NCBI RefSeq assembly: GCF_014647235.1
Contig: NZ_BMOU01000001.1
Coordinates: 600,262-664,261 of the forward strand
DNA from: Haloarcula pellucida
GTDB taxonomy: Archaea; Halobacteriota; Halobacteria; Halobacteriales; Haloarculaceae
Reading direction: 5' to 3'
DNA length: 64,000 nt
This document shows, piece by piece, positions 49,698 to 58,392 of the stretch (its first letter is position 1; each line of letters begins with the position of its first letter). The notes under the pieces were generated by a model. It saw only the letters and a list, made by a program, of their open reading frames with translations, made no database searches and was not told the DNA's origin. Both the position numbers and the translations under genes were made by a program.

Positions 49698-51350
49698 ATG
49701 GAGTTCGCCGCCTTCGCCGACCGCGCCGCGACTATCGAAGCCGAGAGTGCCGACACCGCCATCACCGAGTGCGTCACCGACTTGCTTGCCGACGCCGGGG
49801 ACGACCTCGCGACGCTGGCCCGGTTCGTACAGGGCCGCGTGTTCCCAGCTCACGAGTCGACGACCCTCGACATCGGGCCACGCCTCTGCTACGAGGCGAT
49901 CGCCCGCGCCGCCGGCCGGAACGTGAGCGCCGACGACGTGGAGGCGCGACTCGCAGAACGGGGAGAAATCGGCGACGTGGCCGCGAGCTACGACTTCGGC
50001 GGCCAGCGAGGACTGGCGGCGTTCGGCGGTGGCGGGGCCGACGCGCTCACCGTGGCCGAGGTGGCACGCGAACTGACCGACCTCGCCGCCGTCGCCGGCG
50101 ACGGCAGTCAGGAGACGAAGGTCGACGTCCTCTTTGGCCTGTTCAACCGCTGTGACCCCGACGAAGCCCGCTATCTCGCTCGACTCGTCCTCTCGGAGAT
50201 GCGCATCGGCGTCGGCGACGGGACGGTTCGGGACGCCGTGGCCGCGGCGTTCGACGTGCCGGTCGACGTCGTCGAACGCGCGTTACAGGTGTCGAACGAC
50301 TACGGCTACGTCGCCGAGGTGGCCCGCGACGAGGGCGAGACGGGGCTCGACGCAATCGACCTCGAAGTCGGCCGTCCGGTGCAGGCGATGCTCGCACAGG
50401 CCGGCACCGTCACCGGGGCGCTGGAGGACTGGGACGACGTGGCCGTCGAGTGGAAGTACGACGGCGCTCGCGTGCAGGTCCACTACGACGGCGAAGCCGC
50501 CCGCCTCTTCTCGCGGAACATGGAGGACGTGACCGACCCGCTTCCCGAAGTCGTGGCCACCGTCGAGGATGCACTCGACGTGCCTGCCATCCTCGACGGC
50601 GAGGTGGTCGCGGTGGCCGACGACGGCGCTCCGCTCCCGTTTCAGGAGGTGTTGCGGCGGTTCCGGCGGAAACACGACGTGGCGGCGACCCGCGAAGACG
50701 TCACCGTCCGCCTCCACCTGTTCGACTGTCTGCACGTCGACGGCGAGGACTTGCTCGACGCGTCGCTCCGCGAGCGACACGACCGCCTCGCCGCCCTGTT
50801 CGACGACGGCGTCGTCTCGGACCTGTGGCTCTCGACGGATGCCGACGAAATCGGCGAGGTGGAGGCCGACGCACTCGAAGCCGGCCACGAGGGCATCATG
50901 TTGAAAGATCCCGATGCGGCCTACACCCCGGGCAAGCGCGGGAAGAACTGGCGGAAACGCAAACCCGACGTCGAGACGCTCGACTGTGTGGTGACCGGGG
51001 CCGAGTGGGGAGAGGGCCGTCGAGCGAACGTCCTCGGGACGTTCGAACTGTCGGTGCGCACCGACGACGGCTACGCGCAGGTCGGCAACGTCGCCACCGG
51101 CATCACGGACGCGGAACTCGACGACCTGACCGCCCGCCTCGAACCCCACGTCACCGCCGAGGACGGGCGAAGCGTCGCAATCGCTCCCGAAATCGTCTTC
51201 GAGGTGGGCTACGAAGAGATACAGACCTCGACGACGTACGACTCGGGCTACGCGCTTCGCTTCCCGCGCTTTCTGGCGGTTCGTGAGGACAAGACGCCGG
51301 CCGACGCCGACTCGCTCTCACGGGTCGAACGCCTCGCCGAGAACGCGTGA
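49698..51350 (+). CDS. lig: ATP-dependent DNA ligase
   Basis: 550 aa. The N-terminal DNA-binding domain spans about residues 1-220. The nucleotidyltransferase motif I reads VEWKYDGARVQVHYDG, with adenylation lysine Lys253. Downstream motifs include LFSRNMEDVTDPLPEV, ILDGEVVAV, EGIMLKDPDAAY and NWRKRKPDVETLDCVV, and the OB-fold ends the protein. It seals nicks at replication and repair. It is an ATP-type archaeal ligase of the ligase I group. Confidence 0.96.
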   Translation: MEFAAFADRAATIEAESADTAITECVTDLLADAGDDLATLARFVQGRVFPAHESTTLDIGPRLCYEAIARAAGRNVSADDVEARLAERGEIGDVAASYDFGGQRGLAAFGGGGADALTVAEVARELTDLAAVAGDGSQETKVDVLFGLFNRCDPDEARYLARLVLSEMRIGVGDGTVRDAVAAAFDVPVDVVERALQVSNDYGYVAEVARDEGETGLDAIDLEVGRPVQAMLAQAGTVTGALEDWDDVAVEWKYDGARVQVHYDGEAARLFSRNMEDVTDPLPEVVATVEDALDVPAILDGEVVAVADDGAPLPFQEVLRRFRRKHDVAATREDVTVRLHLFDCLHVDGEDLLDASLRERHDRLAALFDDGVVSDLWLSTDADEIGEVEADALEAGHEGIMLKDPDAAYTPGKRGKNWRKRKPDVETLDCVVTGAEWGEGRRANVLGTFELSVRTDDGYAQVGNVATGITDAELDDLTARLEPHVTAEDGRSVAIAPEIVFEVGYEEIQTSTTYDSGYALRFPRFLAVREDKTPADADSLSRVERLAENA

Positions 51351-51408
51351 CGGCGTGAGACCAGCGCTGACCGACAGTCGTATCACGTCGGTAGCGCTAT
51401 CCCGGCAC

Positions 51409-52152
51409 ATGACTATCCGACACGACGGCATCACGGCCGAATGGCTCGGCTACGCCACGCTCAGACTCGAAGGCGACGACACAGTCGTCTACCTCGACCC
51501 CGGCCGGTACGGCGTGCTGACCGGCGAGTGGGAACCCGATACGCCGGGCGTCGGCCACCCCGAGACGAGAGACTACGCGCCGAAAGACGGCGACGTGGTC
51601 TGTGTCACGCACGTCCACCACTACGACCCGGACGGCATCCGTCGGGTCGCGGCCGACGACGCCACCGTCGTGGCGTTCGAGGGCATCAACGTCCACGCTA
51701 CCGACCGCGACCTCGACCGACTCTCTGACCTCGACTACGAGGTCCGCAAGGTGAGCATGGAGGACGAACTCTTCGTCGACGGCGTCCCTATCTGGACAGT
51801 GCCGGCGTACAACCACGCGGACGGCCCGAACGTCGGCGCGGACGGCGAACCGATTCACCCGAAGGGTATCGGCTGTGGCTTCCTGCTCGCACTCGACGAC
51901 ACCCGGGTGTTCTGGACCGGCGACACGGACGTGCTGGCGGGTCACGCCGAACTGGACGTCTCCCTGTTCGTTCCCTCTATCTCCCAGAGCTTCACGATGG
52001 ACCGGCACGAGGCGGCCGAACTGGCCGAGGCGATGGACCCTGACCTCGTCCTCCCGATGCACTACAACACGTTCGAGGCGCTGGAGGCCGACGACGAGGC
52101 CTTCGCCGCCGACGTCGCGAGCAGGCGCGTCCCGGTCGTGCTGGACCGATAG
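51409..52152 (+). CDS. metallo-beta-lactamase-fold metal-dependent hydrolase (UlaG-like)
   Basis: 247 aa from ATG 51409. Metal ligands fit the MBL fold: VTHVHHYDPDGI (HxHxxD-like), the histidine in AYNHADGP, the aspartate in FWTGDTDVLA and the late LPMHYNTFEAL. The WLGYATLRLEGDDTVVYLDPG start is characteristic of UlaG-like proteins. The activity is unknown. It lies beside the ebo-like cluster but on the opposite strand, so membership is uncertain. Confidence 0.9.
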   Translation: MTIRHDGITAEWLGYATLRLEGDDTVVYLDPGRYGVLTGEWEPDTPGVGHPETRDYAPKDGDVVCVTHVHHYDPDGIRRVAADDATVVAFEGINVHATDRDLDRLSDLDYEVRKVSMEDELFVDGVPIWTVPAYNHADGPNVGADGEPIHPKGIGCGFLLALDDTRVFWTGDTDVLAGHAELDVSLFVPSISQSFTMDRHEAAELAEAMDPDLVLPMHYNTFEALEADDEAFAADVASRRVPVVLDR

Positions 52153-52166
52153 GGCTCTGCCGTCGG

Positions 52167-53015
52167 TTACAGATACCGAACGAGCGCCTCGTAGGACTCC
52201 CGTGCGGCCCGATCCGGTTCGTCGGGGTACGTGTACAGCTCCAGTGTGGCGTAGCCGTCGTACCCGACGTCGTCGAACGCGTCGAATATCGCTCTGAAGT
52301 CGAGGTCGCCATCCCCCGGGATTCGGTGGTAGTGCGTCCCGCCACGGCCGCCGACGATGTCTTCGAGGTGAACACCCGTGATGTGACCCGCCGCCCGGCG
52401 AATCGCCGTGGGCACGTCTTCGCCACTGACGGCGGCGTGGCCCACGTCGAGGTTGACGCCCAGTCGGTCGTGGCCGACTTCCGCTATGAGTTCGAGTACG
52501 TCGTCGGTGTCGCCCACGAGGAGGTCAGGTTCGTACTCGATGCCGACGTCGACGCCCTTCCAGTCGGCGTATTCGAGTATCTCCCGGAGGGATTCGTGGA
52601 GGAGTCGCCTGGCCGCCGCTGGCTGTGTCCCGGGCACCGGTTGGCCGCTCGTGAGACTGATAGCCGGCGCTCCCGCCGCTGCGGCGAGGTCGACTGCACA
52701 CTTGGTGTACTCGATGCGCCACCGACGAGCGAAATCGTCCGCGCGAATCACGCTCGGTTCGAAGAACGGCGTCGGTGGCGCGTCGTCGTAGTACCCCATC
52801 GCCGTGTTCGCGTTGACGTTCGCCACCGCGATGCCGATGTCGGCGAGCGCCGTCGCGATTCGGTCCGTCTCCCGCGTGTCGAGCGACGGAAAGTACGCGT
52901 GGGGCTCGTCGCCCAGTATCTCGACGCCAGCGTATCCGTGTCCTGCGATGCGTTCCGCGGCCTCCAACAGCGAGTGTTCGGTGTAGGCGTTCGTCGAGAA
53001 CGCGAGAGTGACCAT
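52167..53015 (-). CDS. TIM-barrel sugar phosphate isomerase/epimerase-like protein (EboE-like, copy 1)
   Basis: 282 aa from ATG 53015, MVTLAFSTNAYTEHSLLEAA. Xylose-isomerase-like barrel residues are visible: GIEYEPDLLVGD, NLDVGHAAV, GVHLEDIVGG and TLELYTYPD, giving the Glu, Asp, His, Glu metal set. It is paralogous to 54009-54839, starting with the same FSTNA motif. It is the last gene of the four-gene minus-strand run that includes TatD-like and EboC-like proteins. The reaction is unknown. Confidence 0.88.
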   Translation of the reverse strand: MVTLAFSTNAYTEHSLLEAAERIAGHGYAGVEILGDEPHAYFPSLDTRETDRIATALADIGIAVANVNANTAMGYYDDAPPTPFFEPSVIRADDFARRWRIEYTKCAVDLAAAAGAPAISLTSGQPVPGTQPAAARRLLHESLREILEYADWKGVDVGIEYEPDLLVGDTDDVLELIAEVGHDRLGVNLDVGHAAVSGEDVPTAIRRAAGHITGVHLEDIVGGRGGTHYHRIPGDGDLDFRAIFDAFDDVGYDGYATLELYTYPDEPDRAARESYEALVRYL

Positions 53016-53085
53016 ACCGCCCGTCACGCCTATCTCCGTATAGTTACCAATCGCGTACCACTCGTTAGTACCGCTTTACAGGTGG

Positions 53086-54018
53086 CTACGAGACGTCGAA
53101 CGCGCCGGCCAACAACCGGGCGACGACGAAGCACCCGAGCGCGGCCGCAGTCCACGCGAGACCGGCGACCGTCGCAACCGCGGCTTGCACGACCGCGAGT
53201 CCGAGGACCGACCGTCCGACTGCGGGCCCGACGCGAGACGCCGTCGGCCTGCGGTACGCCGCCAAGAGTAGCGGGCCGACGAAGGCGAGGAAGCCGACGC
53301 CGAGGCCCGCGGCGACCGTCGTCAGGACTACGTCGCGCCCCGCGACGACCGTGATGGCCGGTGGGACCACGGCCAACACCGCGGCGAGGCCCGCGACGGC
53401 GGCGACCGCGGTCCGGTCCGTGCCGTGGGCCTCGTCGTCGGCCATCCACGTCACCGCGGCGACGTACCCCGTGGCGCCGAGGGGAACCGTGACCACCCAC
53501 CATCCGTCCGAGAGAACGCCGCTCCCGACCGTCGTCCCGAGAATCACGTTCGCACCCCGGGTCAGCCCCATGACGCCCCACCCGAGTGGCGTCCCCTTCG
53601 CCACCCCGTCGTAGACCACGACGAGGGCCGCGAGCGTTCCCGCCGCGACGCTCGACTGGGGGCCACCAGCCACCAGTGCGACGGCTACGCCACACCCGAG
53701 GAGTGTCACACCGAGCACCACCGCTCGCCGTCGAGAGACCAGCCCTGCAGGAATCGGTCGTTCCGGCCGCTCGACGGCGTCGATGTTCGCGTCGAAGTAG
53801 TCGTTCAACGTGGTTCCGCCAGCGTACACGAAGGCCGAGGCCAGCGCCAGTCCACCGACCTCGACGGGACCGGCCGTCGCTCCCATCACTGCGACGAGTG
53901 CCGCGCCCGCAAGCACGTCCGGCGGAGCGGTGAACACGTTCGGTAGCCGGACGAGCGCGGCGTACGCCAGCACTCGCTCCCGCATCGAGTCTGTAGTCGG
54001 ACCGACCGTCAGGCCCAT
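53086..54018 (-). CDS. UbiA-superfamily prenyltransferase, EboC-like
   Basis: 310 aa from ATG 54018; ATG 53985 (MRERVLAYAALVRLPN) is the alternative. The first aspartate motif is LNDYFDANIDAVERPERPIP (residues 71-90) and the second region reads VYDGVAKGTPLG. The segment TRGANVILGTTVG resembles the RGxNxxLG motif of EboC proteins. Eight to nine helices make it membrane-embedded; it would transfer or accept a prenyl chain. It overlaps the upstream TIM-barrel gene by 10 bp, indicating coupling. Confidence 0.88.
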   Translation of the reverse strand: MGLTVGPTTDSMRERVLAYAALVRLPNVFTAPPDVLAGAALVAVMGATAGPVEVGGLALASAFVYAGGTTLNDYFDANIDAVERPERPIPAGLVSRRRAVVLGVTLLGCGVAVALVAGGPQSSVAAGTLAALVVVYDGVAKGTPLGWGVMGLTRGANVILGTTVGSGVLSDGWWVVTVPLGATGYVAAVTWMADDEAHGTDRTAVAAVAGLAAVLAVVPPAITVVAGRDVVLTTVAAGLGVGFLAFVGPLLLAAYRRPTASRVGPAVGRSVLGLAVVQAAVATVAGLAWTAAALGCFVVARLLAGAFDVS

Positions 54019-54839
54019 CCGTGGGCTTCCAGATACGCCATCGCGTCCTCGGCCGTGGCGACCGGCGTCTCGCCGTAGGGGTACAGTTCCACGGTCACGA
54101 ACCCGTCGTACCCGCTCGCTTCGAGGGCTTCGAGGAACCCGTCGATGTCCATCGCTCCGTCGCCCAGTTGCGTGTGTTCGTGACTGCGGTCGGCCGGGAT
54201 GTCCTCTATGTGGACGTGTTCGACGTAGGGAAGCAGCTCTTCCAGCGCCGTCGACGGGTCCTCACCCACGCAGAAGAGGTGTCCGGCGTCGAAGTTACAG
54301 CCGACCCTGTCGGAGTCGACTCGGTCCAACAGGTCGAGGAACTGCCCACTCGTCTCGACGAGCAGGTCGGGTTCCGGTTCGACCAGCACGTCGACGCCGA
54401 CGTCTGCCGCCGTCTCGGCCAGTTCGCGGAGCCCTTCGACGAACCGGTCTTCGGCCCACTCGCGTGATTTGCCGTCCGGTATCGGGCCGCCGGGCTCGAT
54501 GGACGCCGTGTCGACGTCGAGCGCCGCCGCGAGTTTTAGTGCGTCGTGCGTGTAGTCGACCCGCCGCCGTCGGTACGCCTCGTCGGGTTCGACGAACGAC
54601 GGGTGGTGGAACCCCTCGATTGCGGTCAGCATGAACGCGTTCGCGTTGCTGACGGCGACATCTGCGTCGGCGAGTGCGGCCCGAACCGCGGCGAGGTCGG
54701 CCTCGGTCGTGGTCTCCGGATAGAGGTGCGGTTCGTCGAACAGCAACTCGACGCCGTCGTAGCCGGCGGCCCCGATGTGGTCGATGGCGTCGGGCAAACT
54801 GTAGTCGCGGAACGCGTTGGTAGAGAATCCGAACTGCAT
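54009..54839 (-). CDS. TIM-barrel sugar phosphate isomerase/epimerase-like protein (EboE-like, copy 2)
   Basis: 276 aa. Metal-binding residues of the AP endonuclease-2/xylose-isomerase-like barrel are visible: Glu154 or Glu156 in VEPEPDLL, Asp184 and His187 in NFDAGHLF, His210 in HVHIEDI, and Glu251 in TVELYPYG. It begins MQFGFSTNAFRDYSLPDAI. It sits between the TatD-like gene (1 bp gap) and the UbiA gene (10 bp overlap), so it is surely in the same operon. Confidence 0.9.
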   Translation of the reverse strand: MQFGFSTNAFRDYSLPDAIDHIGAAGYDGVELLFDEPHLYPETTTEADLAAVRAALADADVAVSNANAFMLTAIEGFHHPSFVEPDEAYRRRRVDYTHDALKLAAALDVDTASIEPGGPIPDGKSREWAEDRFVEGLRELAETAADVGVDVLVEPEPDLLVETSGQFLDLLDRVDSDRVGCNFDAGHLFCVGEDPSTALEELLPYVEHVHIEDIPADRSHEHTQLGDGAMDIDGFLEALEASGYDGFVTVELYPYGETPVATAEDAMAYLEAHGWA

Positions 54840-54840
54840 G

Positions 54841-55641
54841 TTAACGGGCGTACTCGAAGTTCGGCGATTGGTCGAAGAACTCGTAGGGGTTCTCGAAGAC
54901 GACCCGTCGGACCGTCTCGCGGTCCCACCCCCGGTCGAGCATCGCGTCGCGGGCCTTCGGGACCGCGAGCGGGTCGGACGGGTCCCAGTCGGCCGCGCTG
55001 TTGAGTATCATCTTCTCGGTCCCGTACGCTTCGAGCAGGTCGATAGCGTCGTCGATCGCTATCTTCCCGGGGTAGAGCGTGAAGCCGAGCCAACAGTCGG
55101 TTTCGAGGGCGGTGTCGATGGTTCGCTCCGTGTTGTGGTCGATGATGATTCGCTCCTGCGTGACGCCCTCGTCTTCTATCATGTCGACGATTCGGCGCGT
55201 CCCGTCGGGCTTGTTCTCGTGTGGCGTGTGGACGATGACGGGCAGTTCGCGCTCGTCGGCGATTCGGAGTTGCTTCCGGAACGCCCACTCCTCGTCGGCG
55301 GTGTCCTGATCGAGGCCGATTTCGCCGACGCCGACGACCGGGTCACGGTCGAGATACTCGGGCAGGCGTTCGAGGACCGTTTCGGCCATCTCTCGGTAGT
55401 TGGCTTCCTTCGGTTCGAGGCCGATGGTGACGTAGTGGTCGATGCCGGCCACGCGGTCCGCCCGCCGGGTCTCGTGTCCGATTATCTGTTCGAAGTAGTC
55501 GAAGAAGGCACCGGCGTTGTGCTTGTCCTGCCCGCTCCAGAACGCCGGTTCGATACAGCACTCGACGCCCGCTCGTCTGGCGCGCTCGTAGTCGTCGGTC
55601 GAGCGCGAGACCATGTGCATGTGTGGGTCGATGATTCGCAT
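54841..55641 (-). CDS. TatD-like metal-dependent hydrolase (EboB-like)
   Basis: 266 aa from ATG 55641. The amidohydrolase metal ligands are visible: DPHMHM (His7, His9), GVGEIGLD (Glu107), VIVHTPHENK (His138), IIDHNTERT (His169) and NSAADWD (Asp218). It is the first gene of the minus-strand operon and is divergent from the EboF-like gene. In bacterial ebo operons a TatD-like EboB accompanies EboC, EboE and EboF. The substrate is unknown. Confidence 0.9.
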   Translation of the reverse strand: MRIIDPHMHMVSRSTDDYERARRAGVECCIEPAFWSGQDKHNAGAFFDYFEQIIGHETRRADRVAGIDHYVTIGLEPKEANYREMAETVLERLPEYLDRDPVVGVGEIGLDQDTADEEWAFRKQLRIADERELPVIVHTPHENKPDGTRRIVDMIEDEGVTQERIIIDHNTERTIDTALETDCWLGFTLYPGKIAIDDAIDLLEAYGTEKMILNSAADWDPSDPLAVPKARDAMLDRGWDRETVRRVVFENPYEFFDQSPNFEYAR

Positions 55642-55758
55642 CGCTGGGCGAGACGGCACACCCACACGAAGTTATTCCCCGTCTACGACCCATCTACTTA
55701 CAGAATAGACACACTAACTAAGCAACGCTCACCCGACGGTACCGACGTTCTATACAGT

Positions 55759-55863
55759 ATGCACGAGACCGTCATCAGGGCCCGCTGTGGCCGACACTCC
55801 GTCGAATCGACCGGAGCGACTATCGCGGTACTATCGGTCGTCGACGGAGGGGTTCTGTCGTGA
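55759..55863 (+). CDS. possible 34-aa leader ORF overlapping the EboF-like gene
   Basis: ATG 55759 opens a 34-codon frame whose TGA (55861-55863) overlaps the GTG start at 55860 in a GTGA arrangement, like a translationally coupled leader. The peptide (HETVIRARCGRHSVESTGA...) has no recognisable domain. It could equally be chance. Confidence 0.2.
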   Translation: MHETVIRARCGRHSVESTGATIAVLSVVDGGVLS

Positions 55864-57254
55864 CTGCCTCCACGGCGGCCGGTCGAGTCATCGTACTGGA
55901 CGTGGTCGGTCTCCAGCCGTCTCATCTCGATGCTGCACCGAACATCAGCCGACTCGTCGGCGGCCCGGACGCCCCCTCCACCGCTCGTCTCCGTCCGCCG
56001 TTCCCGGCCGTCACCGTCACGAGTCAGACGACGCTCGGAACCGGGCTTTCTCCCGCCGACCACGGCGACGTGGCGAACGGTCGCTACGACCGCGAGCGCG
56101 ACACGGTGACGTTCTGGGGTCGGGAGCGGGGTGACCGGACACGGCTCTGGGAGTCGGCCAGCGACGCCGGCGCGACGACTGGCGTCCTGTTCTTCCAGCA
56201 CCTCGTCGGGACGAACGCGGACGTCGCCGTGACGCCCTCGCCTATCGAGGACGAGAACAACGACATGCTGGAGATGAACTGCTGGACGAATCCCGACGGG
56301 TTCTACGACGCGCTCGAAGCAGAGCATGGTCACTTCCCTCTGCATCGCTACTGGGGACCCGGAGCGAACGCTGAGAGCAGCGAGTGGATACTGACGGCCG
56401 CCACCGAGGCCGTCGACCGGTACGACCCGGACTTGCTCTGGGTGTATCTCCCCCATCTGGACTACGATGCACAGCGTCACGGCCCGTCCTCCACCGAGCT
56501 GACTGCGGCCGTCGAAACGGTGGACGAGATGGTCGGGTCGTTCCTCGCCGACCTCCGAGCGACCGACCGATGGGCGGAGACGGCGGTCGCCGTCCTGAGC
56601 GAGTACGGCTTTCACGACGTCGACAGCCCCGTGTTCCCGAACAGACGACTGGCCCGGGAGGGACATCTGACTGTCGGCGAGGACGGCGACGTCGACCTCT
56701 CGAACTCCGACGCGTTCGCCGTCGTAGACCATCAGGTCGCCCACGTGTACGCCGACCAGCGAATCCGAACCGAGGTTCGGGAGGAACTCGAAGCGCTCGA
56801 CGGCGTCGACGTCGTCCTCGGTGACGCGGGGAAAAGCGCCCGGTGTATCGACCATCCCGACGCCGGCGACTTCGTCCTCGTCGCCGACGAGTCGGCGTGG
56901 TTCCAGTACTACTGGTGGGAGCCTGACGGCCGACTCCCGCCGTACGCGACCGACGTCGACATCCACGACAAACCGGGGTTCGACCCGTGCGAATTGTTCC
57001 TCGGCGAGGACGGGATGGTCTCGCTCGACCCCACTGTCGTCGGCGGGTCCCACGGGCGCGTCGACCCGGAGACGATGGGGCTCTTCGCTCTCGGTGGGCC
57101 CGCTGCACAGACGGCGTCGGTCGGGGACCCCGTCGACGCCCGCGCCGTCGCACCGTCGCTCGCCGACTTGCTCGGCACGAGCGTCGACCTGCCGCCCCGC
57201 GCGTCCGGACGGTCGGTGTTCGACGACGAGCGAGAGCCCTCCGAAACCGGCTGA
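55860..57254 (+). CDS. alkaline phosphatase superfamily phosphodiesterase/pyrophosphatase (EboF-like)
   Basis: 464 aa from GTG 55860. The fold ligands are visible: Asp14 in VIVLDVVG, nucleophile threonine (about Thr54) in FPAVTVTSQTTLGTG, Asp and His in LPHLDYDAQRHG, the aspartate and histidine in SEYGFHDVDSP, and a late histidine in GGSHGRVDP. FPAVT... followed by ADHGDVANGRYDRE is the pattern of nucleotide-pyrophosphatase-like EboF proteins. It has no signal peptide, so it works in the cytosol. It is divergent from the TatD-like gene at 218 bp distance. Confidence 0.87.
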   Translation: MTASTAAGRVIVLDVVGLQPSHLDAAPNISRLVGGPDAPSTARLRPPFPAVTVTSQTTLGTGLSPADHGDVANGRYDRERDTVTFWGRERGDRTRLWESASDAGATTGVLFFQHLVGTNADVAVTPSPIEDENNDMLEMNCWTNPDGFYDALEAEHGHFPLHRYWGPGANAESSEWILTAATEAVDRYDPDLLWVYLPHLDYDAQRHGPSSTELTAAVETVDEMVGSFLADLRATDRWAETAVAVLSEYGFHDVDSPVFPNRRLAREGHLTVGEDGDVDLSNSDAFAVVDHQVAHVYADQRIRTEVREELEALDGVDVVLGDAGKSARCIDHPDAGDFVLVADESAWFQYYWWEPDGRLPPYATDVDIHDKPGFDPCELFLGEDGMVSLDPTVVGGSHGRVDPETMGLFALGGPAAQTASVGDPVDARAVAPSLADLLGTSVDLPPRASGRSVFDDEREPSETG

Positions 57255-57284
57255 CAGTTCCGTTTCACACGGTGTCAGCGGTCC

Positions 57285-58391
57285 TCAGATGACGTCCATC
57301 TCGCTCAGTCGCTCGGGCAGGTAGGTGTCGGTGACGAAGTCGAGGCCGCGCGAGGCGAGCGCCTGCTGTTCGGCCTTCTTCCCGATGTCTAGCTGGAGTT
57401 CGATCTGTTCTTTCCAGAACTCGGTCTGGAAGCGCGGGTCCTCCAGTTCGGACTCTAACGCGTTGATGTCAGAGTCGCTGAGCGGGTCCGTCGGCAGGTC
57501 GTACTCCACGATGTCTTCCGGGCGGATGCCGACGAACTGCGCCGCCGGGGTCGCCAGATACTCTGAGAGGTGGGCCGACTTGATAGAGCCGTACGCGACG
57601 GACCCGTAGATGCGATACGACCACGGGTCACCGTCAGTGAACACCACGACCGGCAGGTCGAGTTCGTCGTGGAGTCGCTTCGTGATGCGGCGGGTCGCCC
57701 GTGCCGGTTGGCCCTTGAGGTGGACGACGATGACGTTGTACTCCTCGTCGAACCCGTTCTCGACGAGGCGGTCCCGCATCCCACCGGTCTCCACGCAGAG
57801 GACGAAGTCGGCGTCGTTCTCTAAGAACTCGATGGTGTCGGGGTTGTTCGGAATCTGGTAGCCGCCTTCGCCGACGTCTTTCTGACAGTGAATCTCGCGT
57901 TCGCCCCGTCGGGTCTGTTCGCGCAGTTTCAGCGGCCCCATGATGGTCGCCCCGGACTCCTCGGGGCGCATGTGGAAGTCCTCGCGGGTGACGTCCGAGA
58001 CGATTTCTAAGTCCTCGACGAGGTCGTTGGACTCGTCTTGACTGTTGAACTGCGCTTCCTCTACGTCCCACGACTCCGAGAGGTAGTACAGTTCACGCAG
58101 GGTAGACGAACGGTCCTCGTCGAGTTGCCTTGCGAGGAAGTCGATGGTGTAGGTCGCCTTCAGGAGTTTCTCGGCACCGGAGACGGTCTTGGCCGACCGG
58201 GTCGAGGTACGGTCGCCGTACACCCAGACGTCCTTGTCCTCGTCGTACTCGATGTTGGACTTCGTCCGGGTGGGAATCGTCATCGTCGGGACGTCGCCCT
58301 CGGCGAACTGGTCGTAGAACTCCGCCGCGAGGTCGATGAGTTTCTCGCGGGCTACCTCAGTGTCGGGTGTATCGTCGCTATCAGTGCTCAT
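57285..58391 (-). CDS. top6A: DNA topoisomerase VI subunit A
   Basis: 368 aa. The CAP/5Y-type catalytic tyrosine lies in [13 protein letters not shown] (Tyr102/103), and the Toprim domain follows with [13 protein letters not shown] and the DxD-type [19 protein letters not shown]. With Top6B it forms the A2B2 type IIB topoisomerase that relaxes and decatenates DNA; it is related to Spo11. It is preceded by top6B with 1 bp between, in one operon. Confidence 0.97.
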   Translation of the reverse strand: MSTDSDDTPDTEVAREKLIDLAAEFYDQFAEGDVPTMTIPTRTKSNIEYDEDKDVWVYGDRTSTRSAKTVSGAEKLLKATYTIDFLARQLDEDRSSTLRELYYLSESWDVEEAQFNSQDESNDLVEDLEIVSDVTREDFHMRPEESGATIMGPLKLREQTRRGEREIHCQKDVGEGGYQIPNNPDTIEFLENDADFVLCVETGGMRDRLVENGFDEEYNVIVVHLKGQPARATRRITKRLHDELDLPVVVFTDGDPWSYRIYGSVAYGSIKSAHLSEYLATPAAQFVGIRPEDIVEYDLPTDPLSDSDINALESELEDPRFQTEFWKEQIELQLDIGKKAEQQALASRGLDFVTDTYLPERLSEMDVI

Positions 58392-58392
58392 A

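Noticed and set aside
49698-51350. Viral-type or toxin-linked DNA ligase
   Set aside because: Full-length archaeal replicative ligase in a normal chromosomal setting; no mobile genes nearby.
51409-52152. MBL-fold hydrolase as a member of the ebo-like operon
   Set aside because: It is on the opposite strand, converges on the cluster and has no counterpart in known ebo operons, so it was kept apart.
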